Made by a program: the position numbers and the translations under genes
The notes under the pieces: model-generated
What the model was told of the DNA's origin: nothing
Databases searched by the model: none
Seen by the model: the letters and a program-made list of their open reading frames with translations, nothing else
Shown: piece after piece, positions 54,099 to 62,219 of the stretch
Position numbering within the stretch: the stretch's first letter is position 1
Layout: each line of letters begins with the position of its first letter
NCBI RefSeq assembly: GCF_032999765.1
Contig: NZ_CP136051.1
Coordinates: 4,792,501-4,856,500, forward strand
Origin: Imperialibacter roseus
GTDB lineage: Bacteria > Bacteroidota > Bacteroidia > Cytophagales > Cyclobacteriaceae
DNA length: 64,000 nucleotides
Direction: 5' to 3'

Positions 54099-55217
54099 TT
54101 AGGGCACAAATACAGCCTCAAGCACGGGTGATGCATCCTTTTTGCCGAGTGCCTTCAGTACTTTGAAATGGCTCGCCACTGCGTCCCGAAGCCTGCGCTT
54201 CGACTTATATGGATGCCCAAACTCCTCCGAGGTCTCTTTCACGATCTTGGAAAGTTTGTGGTAGTGCACATGGCAGATATTGGAGAAGAGGTGGTGTTCC
54301 ACCTGATAGTTCAGCCCTCCTACATACCAGGAGAGTAACCTGTTGTGCTGCGCAAAATTGGCAGTGGTGTGTAGTTGGTGTACAGCCCAGGTATTGTAGA
54401 TATTACCGGTTTCATCAGGCACGGGGTATTCGGTACCCTCCACCACATGCGCCAGCTGAAAAACTACTGCCAGAATGAAGCCGGCGATGTAGTGCATCAC
54501 AAAGAAGCCTATCAACACATGCCACCACGCAAAAGGCAATACCAACATGGGTATTACGATGATGTAGGCGTAGTAGGCAATTTTGGTAAATATCAATACT
54601 GACCATTCCTTCAGCTCAGTCGTCTTTTGTTTTTCGATCTGACCGGCTCTTTTGTACCTGGTGAGACGCTCAAAGTCTTTGAACACAATCCAGATAAACG
54701 ACAGAAGGCCATAGAAAAACCACGCATAGATAAACTGGAACTTGTGGAAGGGCTTCCAGTCGGTGTGGGGACAAAAACGAAGCACGCCTCTTGGTTCAAT
54801 GTCTTCGTCGGTTCCGTCAACGTTGGTAAATGTGTGGTGGAGCACATTGTGCTGCACCTTCCAGTTGAATGCATTGCCGCCCACCATGTTCAGGGAATAG
54901 CCGAGCAGCGTATTTACCCATTTCTTTTTTGAATAGGCACTATGGTTGGCATCGTGCATCACTGACATGCCAATGCCCGCAAGGCCAAACCCCATAACGG
55001 CACTCATGGCATAAAACACATAGAGGCTTGAAAAAGAGCCTGCTACAATGACTGCGTAGGGACCGAAATACAGCGTAAACATGGCAATAGTCTTGAAGAC
55101 CATGGCCGTGTTGGCATTGCGGCTAATGTTTTTCGTTTTGAAGTACTGATTGACTCGGTGATTCAGAGTAGTGAAAAAGTCGTACTCCTTCGACACAAAT
55201 TTAATGGATTGGCTCAT
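54099..55217 (-). CDS. Fatty-acid desaturase (acyl-lipid/CoA type)
   Basis: A 372-residue membrane di-iron desaturase. All three histidine boxes are present: HDANH, HNVLHH and, in the C-terminal part, HQLHTT and QVEHHLFSNICHVHYH (the QxxHH box of front-end/linoleoyl-type desaturases). Four hydrophobic segments give the expected topology. It introduces double bases-unsaturations into fatty acyl chains, important for membrane fluidity; regiospecificity cannot be read. Convergent with the GlgP-like gene. Confidence 0.9.
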   Translation of the reverse strand: MSQSIKFVSKEYDFFTTLNHRVNQYFKTKNISRNANTAMVFKTIAMFTLYFGPYAVIVAGSFSSLYVFYAMSAVMGFGLAGIGMSVMHDANHSAYSKKKWVNTLLGYSLNMVGGNAFNWKVQHNVLHHTFTNVDGTDEDIEPRGVLRFCPHTDWKPFHKFQFIYAWFFYGLLSFIWIVFKDFERLTRYKRAGQIEKQKTTELKEWSVLIFTKIAYYAYIIVIPMLVLPFAWWHVLIGFFVMHYIAGFILAVVFQLAHVVEGTEYPVPDETGNIYNTWAVHQLHTTANFAQHNRLLSWYVGGLNYQVEHHLFSNICHVHYHKLSKIVKETSEEFGHPYKSKRRLRDAVASHFKVLKALGKKDASPVLEAVFVP

Positions 55218-55658
55218 GTAGCTTTTATTGGTGTTAAAGTGACCTTCGCTAGAATGAGTGATCCAATGAAGAGCAGCGATGTGAGACTAGATAAAAGGAA
55301 AATTGCTGGTAAGAATGAAAATAATTCGGGACGGCATCTGCAATATAGCCCTTATAACCCTGCATAGCTACACAAATCTGATATATCTGGCGGCTTGAAA
55401 ATTATGCAAAGGAGTAAAAACAGCTCCAGAGGAATGCTGAGCCATATTTTTTCGACAATGAACAATCCGCAGGTGGAGTGCAAAAGCGTTGCAGGACAAT
55501 TTTCGTTTTAGAAGTCCTTGAAAAAATTACTAGATCTATTTTTAAGTTATCCTGGGGGTCTGATCATCATAACCAAAAATTGAAGACCTTTGCAGTCTTG
55601 ATACCATGAGGCGCCCTCACCCGGGGTAGCGCTCTATTCACCGAACAATTAGTAACCT
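55218..55658. other. Intergenic region with no recognisable gene
   Basis: About 440 nt between the divergent desaturase and RapA genes. It probably holds both promoters, but no good TAnnTTTG box stands out close to either start. No repeat, RNA gene or convincing small open frame was seen. Confidence 0.5.
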
Positions 55659-58490
55659 TTGGAAAACTTCTTCCCCAATCAACGATGGACAAGTGCAGGC
55701 GAGCCCGAATTGGGCGTGGGCATCGTGACTGAGACCAGTAAAGGCCGTGTAAAGCTACACTTTCCCATCGCCGACGAGGTAAGGCAGTACACCGTGGAGA
55801 ATGCTCCCCTGCGCAGAGTGGTTTTCAAACCCGGCGATGCCATTGCCGACAAGGACAAGCGTCCATTGGTGGTGGAGCGTGTGGAAGCGGACGGGCACCT
55901 ATTTATCTATATCGGTCAGGGCAGGCAGCTGTCGGAGGCCGACCTTGGTGATGTGTCTGTTAAGCACGGCGTAGACGACCGCCTTTTTATGGGGGATGTC
56001 GATACACCCGAACTATTTGCCTTGCGCAGGAAGACGCTTTACTACGACCACAACCGCAGAATTTCGCCCATCAATGGGTTTGTCGGGGGGCGGATTGACC
56101 TGATACCTCATCAATTGTACATCGCCCATGAGGTGAGCGCACGGCACGCCCCCCGGGTGCTGCTGTCGGACCAGGTTGGGCTCGGAAAAACCATCGAAGC
56201 CTGTTTGATTTTGCACCGGCTGCTGCTGACCGGGCGTATTTCCAGGGTGCTGATTCTCGTGCCCGACTCACTGGTTCACCAGTGGTTTGTGGAAATGCTC
56301 AGGCGGTTTAATCTATGGTTCCATATTTACGACGAAGTGCGCTGTGCTTCACTCGATGGCGGTGCCCCCGATGGCAACCCGTTTCTCGACGACCAGTTGA
56401 TTATTTGCAGCACGTCTTTCTTAGCTGGTTCGCAAGTGCGGGCCAGTCAGGCGCTTTCTGCCGGTTGGGACATGCTGGTGGTAGATGAAGCCCACCATTT
56501 GGAATGGTCGGTGGACAAAGTCAGCCCTGAATATGGCATTGTGGAGCTTTTGAGCCGGGTAGCAAAAGGACTACTGCTTTTGACGGCCACACCGGAGCAA
56601 TTGGGCGTAGAAAGCCATTTCGCACGGCTTCGGTTGTTGGATCCAGACAGGTACTCTGACTACGACACCTTCAAAAATGAATCGCAGGACTATAAAGCGA
56701 TTGCCAATGTAGTAGAAGCACTCTCTTCAGGAAAACCCTTGCAGGCGGCCAATACGCAGTTGCTAGAATCGATGTTTGGCAAGGAAAGGATAGCAGCCCT
56801 TGCCAAAGGCGGAGAGGTGGCAAAGTACAACCTTATCGAAGATTTGCTCGACCAACACGGGCCGGGCAGGGTGGTCTTTCGAAATACCCGGTCGGCAATG
56901 AGCGGATTCCCAAAGAGAATAGCGCATCTTGTGCCTATCAAGGCGACTGAGCAGCCTGACTTGTGGGCACAGCGGTTGTCGCAGGAATACGCCCTCGACT
57001 CAGAGACATCAGCGACTGATGGCCCATTGCAAAAATTTTGGTTTGAAGAAGACCCCAGGGTGGGCTGGCTGGTGAAGCTGATGAAGAAGCTGAAGCCTGC
57101 AAAAGCAGTGCTGATTTGCCGGAGCAAAGAAAAAGTGCTGGCCCTGGAGGAGGCTATTGGGAAGCTCAGCGGCATCAAAGTGGGCGTTTTCCACGAAGAC
57201 CTCACCATTGTGCAGCGAGACCGCAATGCGGCCTGGTTTGCCGAACCCGATGGTGCCCGCTTGCTCATGTGTTCTGAAATAGGCAGCGAAGGACGAAATT
57301 TTCAATTTGCCCATCACCTCATTTTGTTCGATTTACCGGCGCACCCAGAGTTGCTGGAGCAAAGGATCGGACGATTGGATCGGATAGGGCAAACGGAAGA
57401 CATCCAGATTCATGTGCCTTACCTGACGGGCAGCCCACAGGAAGTGCTTGTGAGGTGGTTTCATGAAGGGCTCAATGCCTTTGAAGAAAACCTGGAAGGT
57501 GGCAACCAGCTGGCGCAGTTATTTGGCGAGCGGTTGAAGGAAGCCACACAGTCGGTTGGGTCACCTGAGGCAGACAGACACCTGGCATCCCTTATTACTG
57601 ACACGGCTGCCTTCCAACAAGACCTCAAAAAAATGCTCGCCAATGGCCGGGATCGATTGCTCGAGATGAACTCTTTTCGACCGGCTGTGGCCAAAAAACT
57701 GGTGGAACAAATCGGAGAAGCAGACCTCGATACAAGTCTGGAGAAGTACATGGTGCAGGTTTTTCACCATTTTTCTATTGATATGGAAGACCTCGGCCCC
57801 CGCACCTATTTGCTGCAGCCTACCCAGGCCAACAAATACAAATTCCCATCGCTGCCCGATGAGGGCATCTCCGTCACGTTCGACCGGAAGCGTGCGCTGG
57901 CCAGGGAAGACATGAGCTTCATTAGCTGGGACCATCCCATGGCCACAGGCGCCATGGATCTGGTGCTCAGCGATGGTGCAGGAGCAGCCAGCTACGGCGT
58001 GCTTCGGGGCACAGGAGAGTCGGCCATTCTTTTGGAAGTGCTCTTTGTGCTGGAAACATCGGGTGGGAAAAACATCCATGTCGACCGCTTTCTGCCTGCC
58101 ACTCCGCTTAGGGTAGTGGTTGACCATAGTGGTGAGGATGTAACCGACGACTACCCTACTGAACTGTTCGATCAGCAGCTGAGGCCCGGCCAAATTGACG
58201 ACATGCTGGAAAATGATACGTTGGTAGATGTCATTCTCCCGAATATGCTCAAGGCCGCAACAGCCCTGGCGGAAGAGCTCCGGGCCGACGAAATCTTAAA
58301 CGGCCTGCAGCAAATGAGGCTAACCATGGACCATGAAATCGGGCGACTGACGGCACTTCATGCCAAAAACGAGAATGTGAGGCCAGAGGAAATCGAGCTG
58401 GCCCTCGAAGAACGGGCCAAGCTTTCGTCGCTCATCAAAGATGCCCGCATCAGAATGGATGCTGTGCAGCTGGTGAGGGAGGGGGATTGA
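55659..58490 (+). CDS. rapA: RapA-type SNF2-family ATPase (RNA-polymerase recycling factor)
   Basis: A 943-residue Swi2/Snf2 ATPase similar to E. coli RapA over its full length. It has a Tudor-like N-terminal region (QRWTSAGEPELGVGIV), Walker A QVGLGKTIEA, DEAH box (VVDEAHHLEWS), LLLTATPEQLGVESHFARLRLLDP, the helicase C-half with SEIGSEGRNFQFA and LEQRIGRLDRIGQ, and the RapA C-terminal domain. RapA re-activates RNA polymerase after transcription. The gene starts with TTG at 55659: stop codons TAG and TAA lie directly upstream in frame. RapA is typical of Gammaproteobacteria, so transfer into this lineage is possible. Confidence 0.9.
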   Translation: MENFFPNQRWTSAGEPELGVGIVTETSKGRVKLHFPIADEVRQYTVENAPLRRVVFKPGDAIADKDKRPLVVERVEADGHLFIYIGQGRQLSEADLGDVSVKHGVDDRLFMGDVDTPELFALRRKTLYYDHNRRISPINGFVGGRIDLIPHQLYIAHEVSARHAPRVLLSDQVGLGKTIEACLILHRLLLTGRISRVLILVPDSLVHQWFVEMLRRFNLWFHIYDEVRCASLDGGAPDGNPFLDDQLIICSTSFLAGSQVRASQALSAGWDMLVVDEAHHLEWSVDKVSPEYGIVELLSRVAKGLLLLTATPEQLGVESHFARLRLLDPDRYSDYDTFKNESQDYKAIANVVEALSSGKPLQAANTQLLESMFGKERIAALAKGGEVAKYNLIEDLLDQHGPGRVVFRNTRSAMSGFPKRIAHLVPIKATEQPDLWAQRLSQEYALDSETSATDGPLQKFWFEEDPRVGWLVKLMKKLKPAKAVLICRSKEKVLALEEAIGKLSGIKVGVFHEDLTIVQRDRNAAWFAEPDGARLLMCSEIGSEGRNFQFAHHLILFDLPAHPELLEQRIGRLDRIGQTEDIQIHVPYLTGSPQEVLVRWFHEGLNAFEENLEGGNQLAQLFGERLKEATQSVGSPEADRHLASLITDTAAFQQDLKKMLANGRDRLLEMNSFRPAVAKKLVEQIGEADLDTSLEKYMVQVFHHFSIDMEDLGPRTYLLQPTQANKYKFPSLPDEGISVTFDRKRALAREDMSFISWDHPMATGAMDLVLSDGAGAASYGVLRGTGESAILLEVLFVLETSGGKNIHVDRFLPATPLRVVVDHSGEDVTDDYPTELFDQQLRPGQIDDMLENDTLVDVILPNMLKAATALAEELRADEILNGLQQMRLTMDHEIGRLTALHAKNENVRPEEIELALEERAKLSSLIKDARIRMDAVQLVREGD

Positions 58491-58512
58491 TTTTTATTGC
58501 TGCAATGGCTTA

Positions 58513-58655
58513 CCCCAATAGTTCTGGTGTCCGCCTGGATTCGTCATATTTGAGCGTCTCGCTTTCATTCTCAAGCAGGTTGCCGTACGGTAGGGATGAG
58601 TTAGTATTTACTGGTAGCGGCGAGACGCCGAAATGATCAGCCCACAAGCAGACTC
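58513..58655. repeat. Dispersed repeat, copy A
   Basis: About 143 nt that match copy B (59909-60056) with a strongly conserved core at 58591-58654 (TAGGGATG, TTAGTAT, TAGCGGCG, GACGCCGAAATGATCAGCCC). It lies downstream of the rapA stop and 3' of the DUF2855 gene, in the same orientation as copy B. Its ends have diverged. Confidence 0.8.
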
Positions 58656-58723
58656 GGCTGTTGCACAACCACGAACGCTTGCACTTACGGGATTGGGGCA
58701 AAAAGTCAACCTCAAGCCATTCC

Positions 58724-59830
58724 TTAATCATCTTTCAAGCTAACTATATTGCCATGTGTAGGATCAACCTTCCCGTTCAACATGTCCAAATACAATTGTC
58801 GCAATTTCTCCGGTCCAATATATTCGTTAATCGAAATGACGGATTGAATAGAAGTTATGAATTGTTGCCAGGCTACCTCAACATTTTGTTGAAATCCTGT
58901 TAACCCCCATGCTTTCTGTCGTTTTTCCGCATGCGTAGGGGCAAAGAAAAATTCTCCCTTTTGGGCTAATGGGGTTTCACCTTCCAGATTTTGCCAATCA
59001 ACAAGCCCCACAAGACAATTATAAGCCAGTTTATCGCCCAATAACGTTTGTAGCTGGAATTGGATGTTGTGATTGCCTGCAAAGTCTATTACCACGAATT
59101 TCTCGTCGGCATTCAAATGAGAAATTTCATCATAACTTATCGTTTGATCATACCAGCCCAACTGCCTTACAAATGCTATGTTCCTTTTAGAAGTAAGTCC
59201 CACCAGCTTGAAATTTAAGGCATTTTCTTTTTTTCGATGAGCTAACAGGTAGGCTAAAGCTTGCGCTGTTTTGCTTGAGGCACTTGTAATGAGTATATAT
59301 GTGGCCTTGTAGAAATTCTGTTCTGCTAAATGATCGTCAATCAAAAAGGAAGTGACAAACAAAGGGCGAAATATGGAAATCAACTCTTCAGTTTCCAGAG
59401 TGAACGTTGGGTCATGTTCTACATTGGTATAAAAATTATAGACTTGTGGGAGCGCTTGTCTGTGTTCAGTAGTATCCACAAAACCCTTACCGCTAACACT
59501 ATTAATGGTGACCAATAAGTGAGAACTCATGGGATAGTATCCATAAAATCGCTGACCTACTTGCACATCCGGATGGTTAGAAATGACAACATTGGCCAGC
59601 CCCCAAACTGGAATGATTCCGTAGCCAGATTGAGTTGGGAAAAATTTCCAATAGCTCATTTTCTCTCCTACCACACCATAGGTGATATTATTTGAGGTAA
59701 ATGAAAACTTGTCAATTTCTAAAAGAACCTGATTTGTTGATAGTTCATCAGAATAGGTTTTTTCTACAAGCTTGGCTTGTTGCAGATCATCAGTTTTCAC
59801 TACAAAGTCTAAAGCATTGGTAATTGCCAT
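58724..59830 (-). CDS. DUF2855 family protein
   Basis: A 368-residue protein of the DUF2855 family, related to medium-chain dehydrogenase/reductases: VLLEIDKFSFTSNNITYGVVGEKMSYWKFFP, GYGIIPVWGLANVV, FYGYYPMSSHL and ITSASSKTAQALAYLLA (nucleotide-loop-like). Function unknown, possibly an NAD(P)-linked oxidoreductase. The gene is flanked on both sides by copies of a ~145-nt repeat and is AT-richer than the neighbouring rapA gene. Confidence 0.8.
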   Translation of the reverse strand: MAITNALDFVVKTDDLQQAKLVEKTYSDELSTNQVLLEIDKFSFTSNNITYGVVGEKMSYWKFFPTQSGYGIIPVWGLANVVISNHPDVQVGQRFYGYYPMSSHLLVTINSVSGKGFVDTTEHRQALPQVYNFYTNVEHDPTFTLETEELISIFRPLFVTSFLIDDHLAEQNFYKATYILITSASSKTAQALAYLLAHRKKENALNFKLVGLTSKRNIAFVRQLGWYDQTISYDEISHLNADEKFVVIDFAGNHNIQFQLQTLLGDKLAYNCLVGLVDWQNLEGETPLAQKGEFFFAPTHAEKRQKAWGLTGFQQNVEVAWQQFITSIQSVISINEYIGPEKLRQLYLDMLNGKVDPTHGNIVSLKDD

Positions 59831-59908
59831 GTTGAATTGAGTTCCTTCACTGTCTTTATATCTGCAAAATAAAAACTATCGACAACCTATCGAAAAATGT
59901 GGCCAACA

Positions 59909-60056
59909 CCCCTCAATAGTTCAAGCGTCCGCTCGGACTCATTACCCTTGAGCGTCCGCTTTCATACTCAAAATAGCTCACCTGTAGATAGGGATGGGTT
60001 AGTATCTACGGATAGCGGCGGGACGCCGAAATGATCAGCCCGCAAGCGGACGCTTG
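59909..60056. repeat. Dispersed repeat, copy B, with terminal inverted repeats
   Basis: This copy is the better preserved. Its ends form a perfect 12-bp inverted repeat, CAAGCGTCCGCT (59922-59933) and AGCGGACGCTTG (60045-60056), and a third related CGTCCGCT lies inside. A second stem is GTAGATA / TATCTAC (59984-60009). The element has no coding potential. It resembles a small non-autonomous mobile element or a structured intergenic repeat. Confidence 0.8.
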
Positions 60057-60081
60057 GGAAATGGGAGTCGGAGCCTTTTAG

Positions 60082-60234
60082 CTAGGTCAGACGACAGTTT
60101 GTTGCATTTTTTTCCAGCCTTGCTAATAATTGCCGAAGGTTGGGCTTTATGGTACTTGTTGCAACATCCAGATATAGCTCGTACCTAGGCCTATCAACTA
60201 TCTGGAAGCGCTCATCAGCTTCAAATGACACCAT
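60082..60234 (-). CDS. Possible 50-residue small protein
   Basis: Minus-strand frame from ATG at 60234 to TAG at 60082: MVSFEADERFQIVDRPRYEL, then a body rich in Leu, Lys and Arg, ending CRLT. It begins 9 nt after the stop of the HEPN-like gene, so it could be a third gene of that cassette. No family recognised. It may also be a chance frame. Confidence 0.3.
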   Translation of the reverse strand: MVSFEADERFQIVDRPRYELYLDVATSTIKPNLRQLLARLEKNATNCRLT

Positions 60235-60243
60235 AATAAATGC

Positions 60244-60891
60244 TCACTTGTTACCTTTCTTAATTTCAAGCCGCTCCTCCACAAGCTTTAAAATTTTTGA
60301 GGCCGTCTTGAAAGCTTGTTGGATATCTTTTTTCTCGTAAAAATCATCGACTTTTGCTAAGCCTGCCAAATGAATTTTATTGCGCCTATCTCTCAGTTCT
60401 TCTACTTCTTCAAAAAGCTCATCGTCAAGAATTCTAGCTCGTTTGCAAGCTCTGTTTATTTCTATGAAGCTTGTATTAGTCTTGAGGTTTGTTGGCTTTT
60501 TCCTTAGATGAATTCCACAAATCTCCATTCCATCATCAGTCTTGAACAAAATTTTCTTGTTTGAGTAGACTTCTTCTTTAGTCAATATTTTCTCACTGTC
60601 TAGTAGCTTTCTTTTGATCAAAGTATCCAATAAGTGATGCAAAGATCCCTCTATTATTGAGGCAGTGTTTAGAACTATGTTTTTGAAAATAGAATAAGAG
60701 ACCGGGCCTTGAAGGGTAACTTCCTCCTCTAGAGTAATTAAGAAAATGACATACTGAAATGAAATTGAGATGTTAGTTCTCAATATCTTATTGTCAATGA
60801 ACCTGAACCTTTCTTCAAGAAATTCAATCTCTGGAATATTCTGTTCAAGCTTATCTTTTAGGTTTTCCATCCTTCGAATTAAGGAGTTCAC
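60244..60891 (-). CDS. HEPN-like protein of unknown function
   Basis: A 215-residue, helical, charged protein without membrane segments. Near the C-terminus RDRRNKIHLAG (residues 167-177) has the Rx4-6H pattern of HEPN nucleases (R169 to H174). The rest is not recognised. It could be a HEPN RNase or a non-enzymatic HEPN. The start at 60891 (or ATG at 60870) overlaps the end of the upstream 60-residue gene. AT-richer than the surroundings; located between repeat elements. Confidence 0.6.
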   Translation of the reverse strand: MNSLIRRMENLKDKLEQNIPEIEFLEERFRFIDNKILRTNISISFQYVIFLITLEEEVTLQGPVSYSIFKNIVLNTASIIEGSLHHLLDTLIKRKLLDSEKILTKEEVYSNKKILFKTDDGMEICGIHLRKKPTNLKTNTSFIEINRACKRARILDDELFEEVEELRDRRNKIHLAGLAKVDDFYEKKDIQQAFKTASKILKLVEERLEIKKGNK

Positions 60892-61033
60892 TTAGCGAAC
60901 CATAACCCTTATCTTTAAGGTAGTTGCCAAGTTTCTTATCAGAGCGGACACCAAAATCTTTACCATACTTTTTCTCAATGGTTCCCATCTTTGTATCACT
61001 TCTCTTTTTCCTAAAAGACTGCCTTTTGCTCAT
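60851..61033 (-). CDS. Small basic protein upstream of the HEPN-like gene
   Basis: A 60-residue, very basic protein (MSKRQSFRKKRSDTKMGTIE at the start, then a conserved-looking KKYGKDFGVRSDKKLGNYL and SLSELL). Its 3' end overlaps the HEPN-like gene by 20-41 nt depending on the start used, indicating translational coupling. No family recognised. Its size and position fit an antitoxin or regulatory partner, but that is inference. Confidence 0.55.
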   Translation of the reverse strand: MSKRQSFRKKRSDTKMGTIEKKYGKDFGVRSDKKLGNYLKDKGYGSLSELLNSKDGKPKR

Positions 61034-61128
61034 ATATCAAATATATTCAATACTCCCTACTTTGTAAAGCATTTTAGTTTGATAAAAATTCAACTTAAAC
61101 AGACTTCAGCTAGCACTCAGCCTTGGTA

Positions 61129-61241
61129 CGCACTGGCATAACCGGGTAGGTGTTAAGCGCATAACAAGGGGTCGGTTAAGGGCATAACCGAAAACGAATA
61201 AGCGCCATACATAAGGCGGTAAAGGGCATAACTGGAAACAC
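61129..61241. repeat. Tandem repeat, ~22-23-nt period, palindromic unit
   Basis: GCATAAC occurs at 61136, 61159, 61182 and 61226, spaced 23, 23 and 44 nt, with a degenerate unit at 61204. The fuller unit is GTTAAG-GCATAAC, in which GTTA and TAAC pair. The units are not separated by unique spacers, so this is not a CRISPR array. It lies in the ~550-nt gap between the small basic gene and the DHFR-like gene. Confidence 0.6.
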
Positions 61242-61280
61242 TCCTCCCTGGCACCTATTTCGATTTTTTAACCAAATCAT

Positions 61281-61312
61281 TATATTTGCCTCAGCTTCGG
61301 TGCAAACTGAGG
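61281..61312 (+). promoter_or_regulatory. Perfect -7 box followed by a hairpin
   Basis: TATATTTG (61281-61288) is directly followed by CCTCAG (61289-61294) and CTGAGG (61307-61312), which would fold at the 5' end of a transcript. The next clear gene, the DHFR-like gene, begins about 270 nt further on, so this may be a long leader or a small RNA. Nothing else was recognised between 61313 and 61581. Confidence 0.35.
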
Positions 61313-61581
61313 GACTTTCAAACATGATCAGATAATTTTTCACTTCTTCCTGTGGCGCAAATGGCTTCCTGAACTGATCAGGCAAGCGCATTCCCGCCAC
61401 TCCCATTACATCAGGTTTCCGATCCGGGTTATTCCTTGTTTATGATAACATGGATGCCGCTTTGCTTCAGCGTGTGACCTTATCCCTTGCGGAGCATAGC
61501 ACAATCCGGAAATCATTACAACCTGATGCGCCAGTTTCAATAACGGCCGTTCAACTATTTTTTCATTCAAACTGATATTCC

Positions 61582-62121
61582 ATGCGAAAAATAATATACC
61601 ACGTAGCCTCCACGCTCGACGGCTACATTGCCCACAAAGACGGCACCACTCAGGGTTTCCTTGAAGAAGGAGAACACGTTTCCGACTACCTGGAAAGCCT
61701 GAGGGAGTACGACACCGTGATCATGGGCAGGCACACTTACGAATATGGCTACAACTTCGGCCTGAATCCCGGGCAACCCGCCTACCCTCACATGATGCAC
61801 TACATTTTCTCCAGTTCGCTGAATTTTGCGCAGCCACATGAGCAGGTGCAAGTGGTTAGCGATAACCCAATCGATTTTCTGCAGGAACTTAAGGAGACGG
61901 TTGGGTCGCCGATTTACCTCTGTGGTGGTGGGCAGTTTGCTGGTTTTCTGCTCGGCCACAAGCTCATAGATGAGGTTAAGGTCAAGCTGAATCCTGTGCT
62001 TTTTGGGGAGGGTATCAAGCTCTTCGAAGGCTCTGAGGAAACATACCACCTTCGTGAGTTGAATTCCATTGTATATAAGGGTGGCGTCTTTCTTTTGAAC
62101 TATGAAATAGACTACCTGTAA
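61582..62121 (+). CDS. Dihydrofolate-reductase-like protein (RibD C-terminal family)
   Basis: A 179-residue protein of the DHFR/RibD-C fold. IIYHVASTLDGYIAHKDG, EYDTVIMGRHTYEYG and LCGGGQFAGFLLGHKLIDEVKVKLNPVLFGEG are the family landmarks. Related proteins are stand-alone NADPH-dependent reductases of unknown substrate. Ends with a strong terminator. Confidence 0.88.
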   Translation: MRKIIYHVASTLDGYIAHKDGTTQGFLEEGEHVSDYLESLREYDTVIMGRHTYEYGYNFGLNPGQPAYPHMMHYIFSSSLNFAQPHEQVQVVSDNPIDFLQELKETVGSPIYLCGGGQFAGFLLGHKLIDEVKVKLNPVLFGEGIKLFEGSEETYHLRELNSIVYKGGVFLLNYEIDYL

Positions 62122-62148
62122 CCATTTGTTAAACACCACCGAAGTCAG

Positions 62149-62194
62149 CACCACGGCAGCATTTTAACCTGTTTATGCCGTGGTGTTTTTTTTT
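62149..62194 (+). terminator. Terminator after the DHFR-like gene
   Basis: A perfect 10-bp stem, CACCACGGCA (62149-62158) and TGCCGTGGTG (62176-62185), is followed by T8. Confidence 0.9.
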
Positions 62195-62219
62195 GCAAAA
62201 CCAGGCATGCTTCACCTAC

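Noticed and set aside
61129-61241. Possible CRISPR array
   Set aside because: Units follow each other directly at 22-23 nt without unique spacers, and no cas gene is present.
61176-61406. 76-residue minus-strand open frame over the tandem repeat
   Set aside because: It contains the repeat units, has no recognisable family and no promoter or neighbour support; treated as chance.
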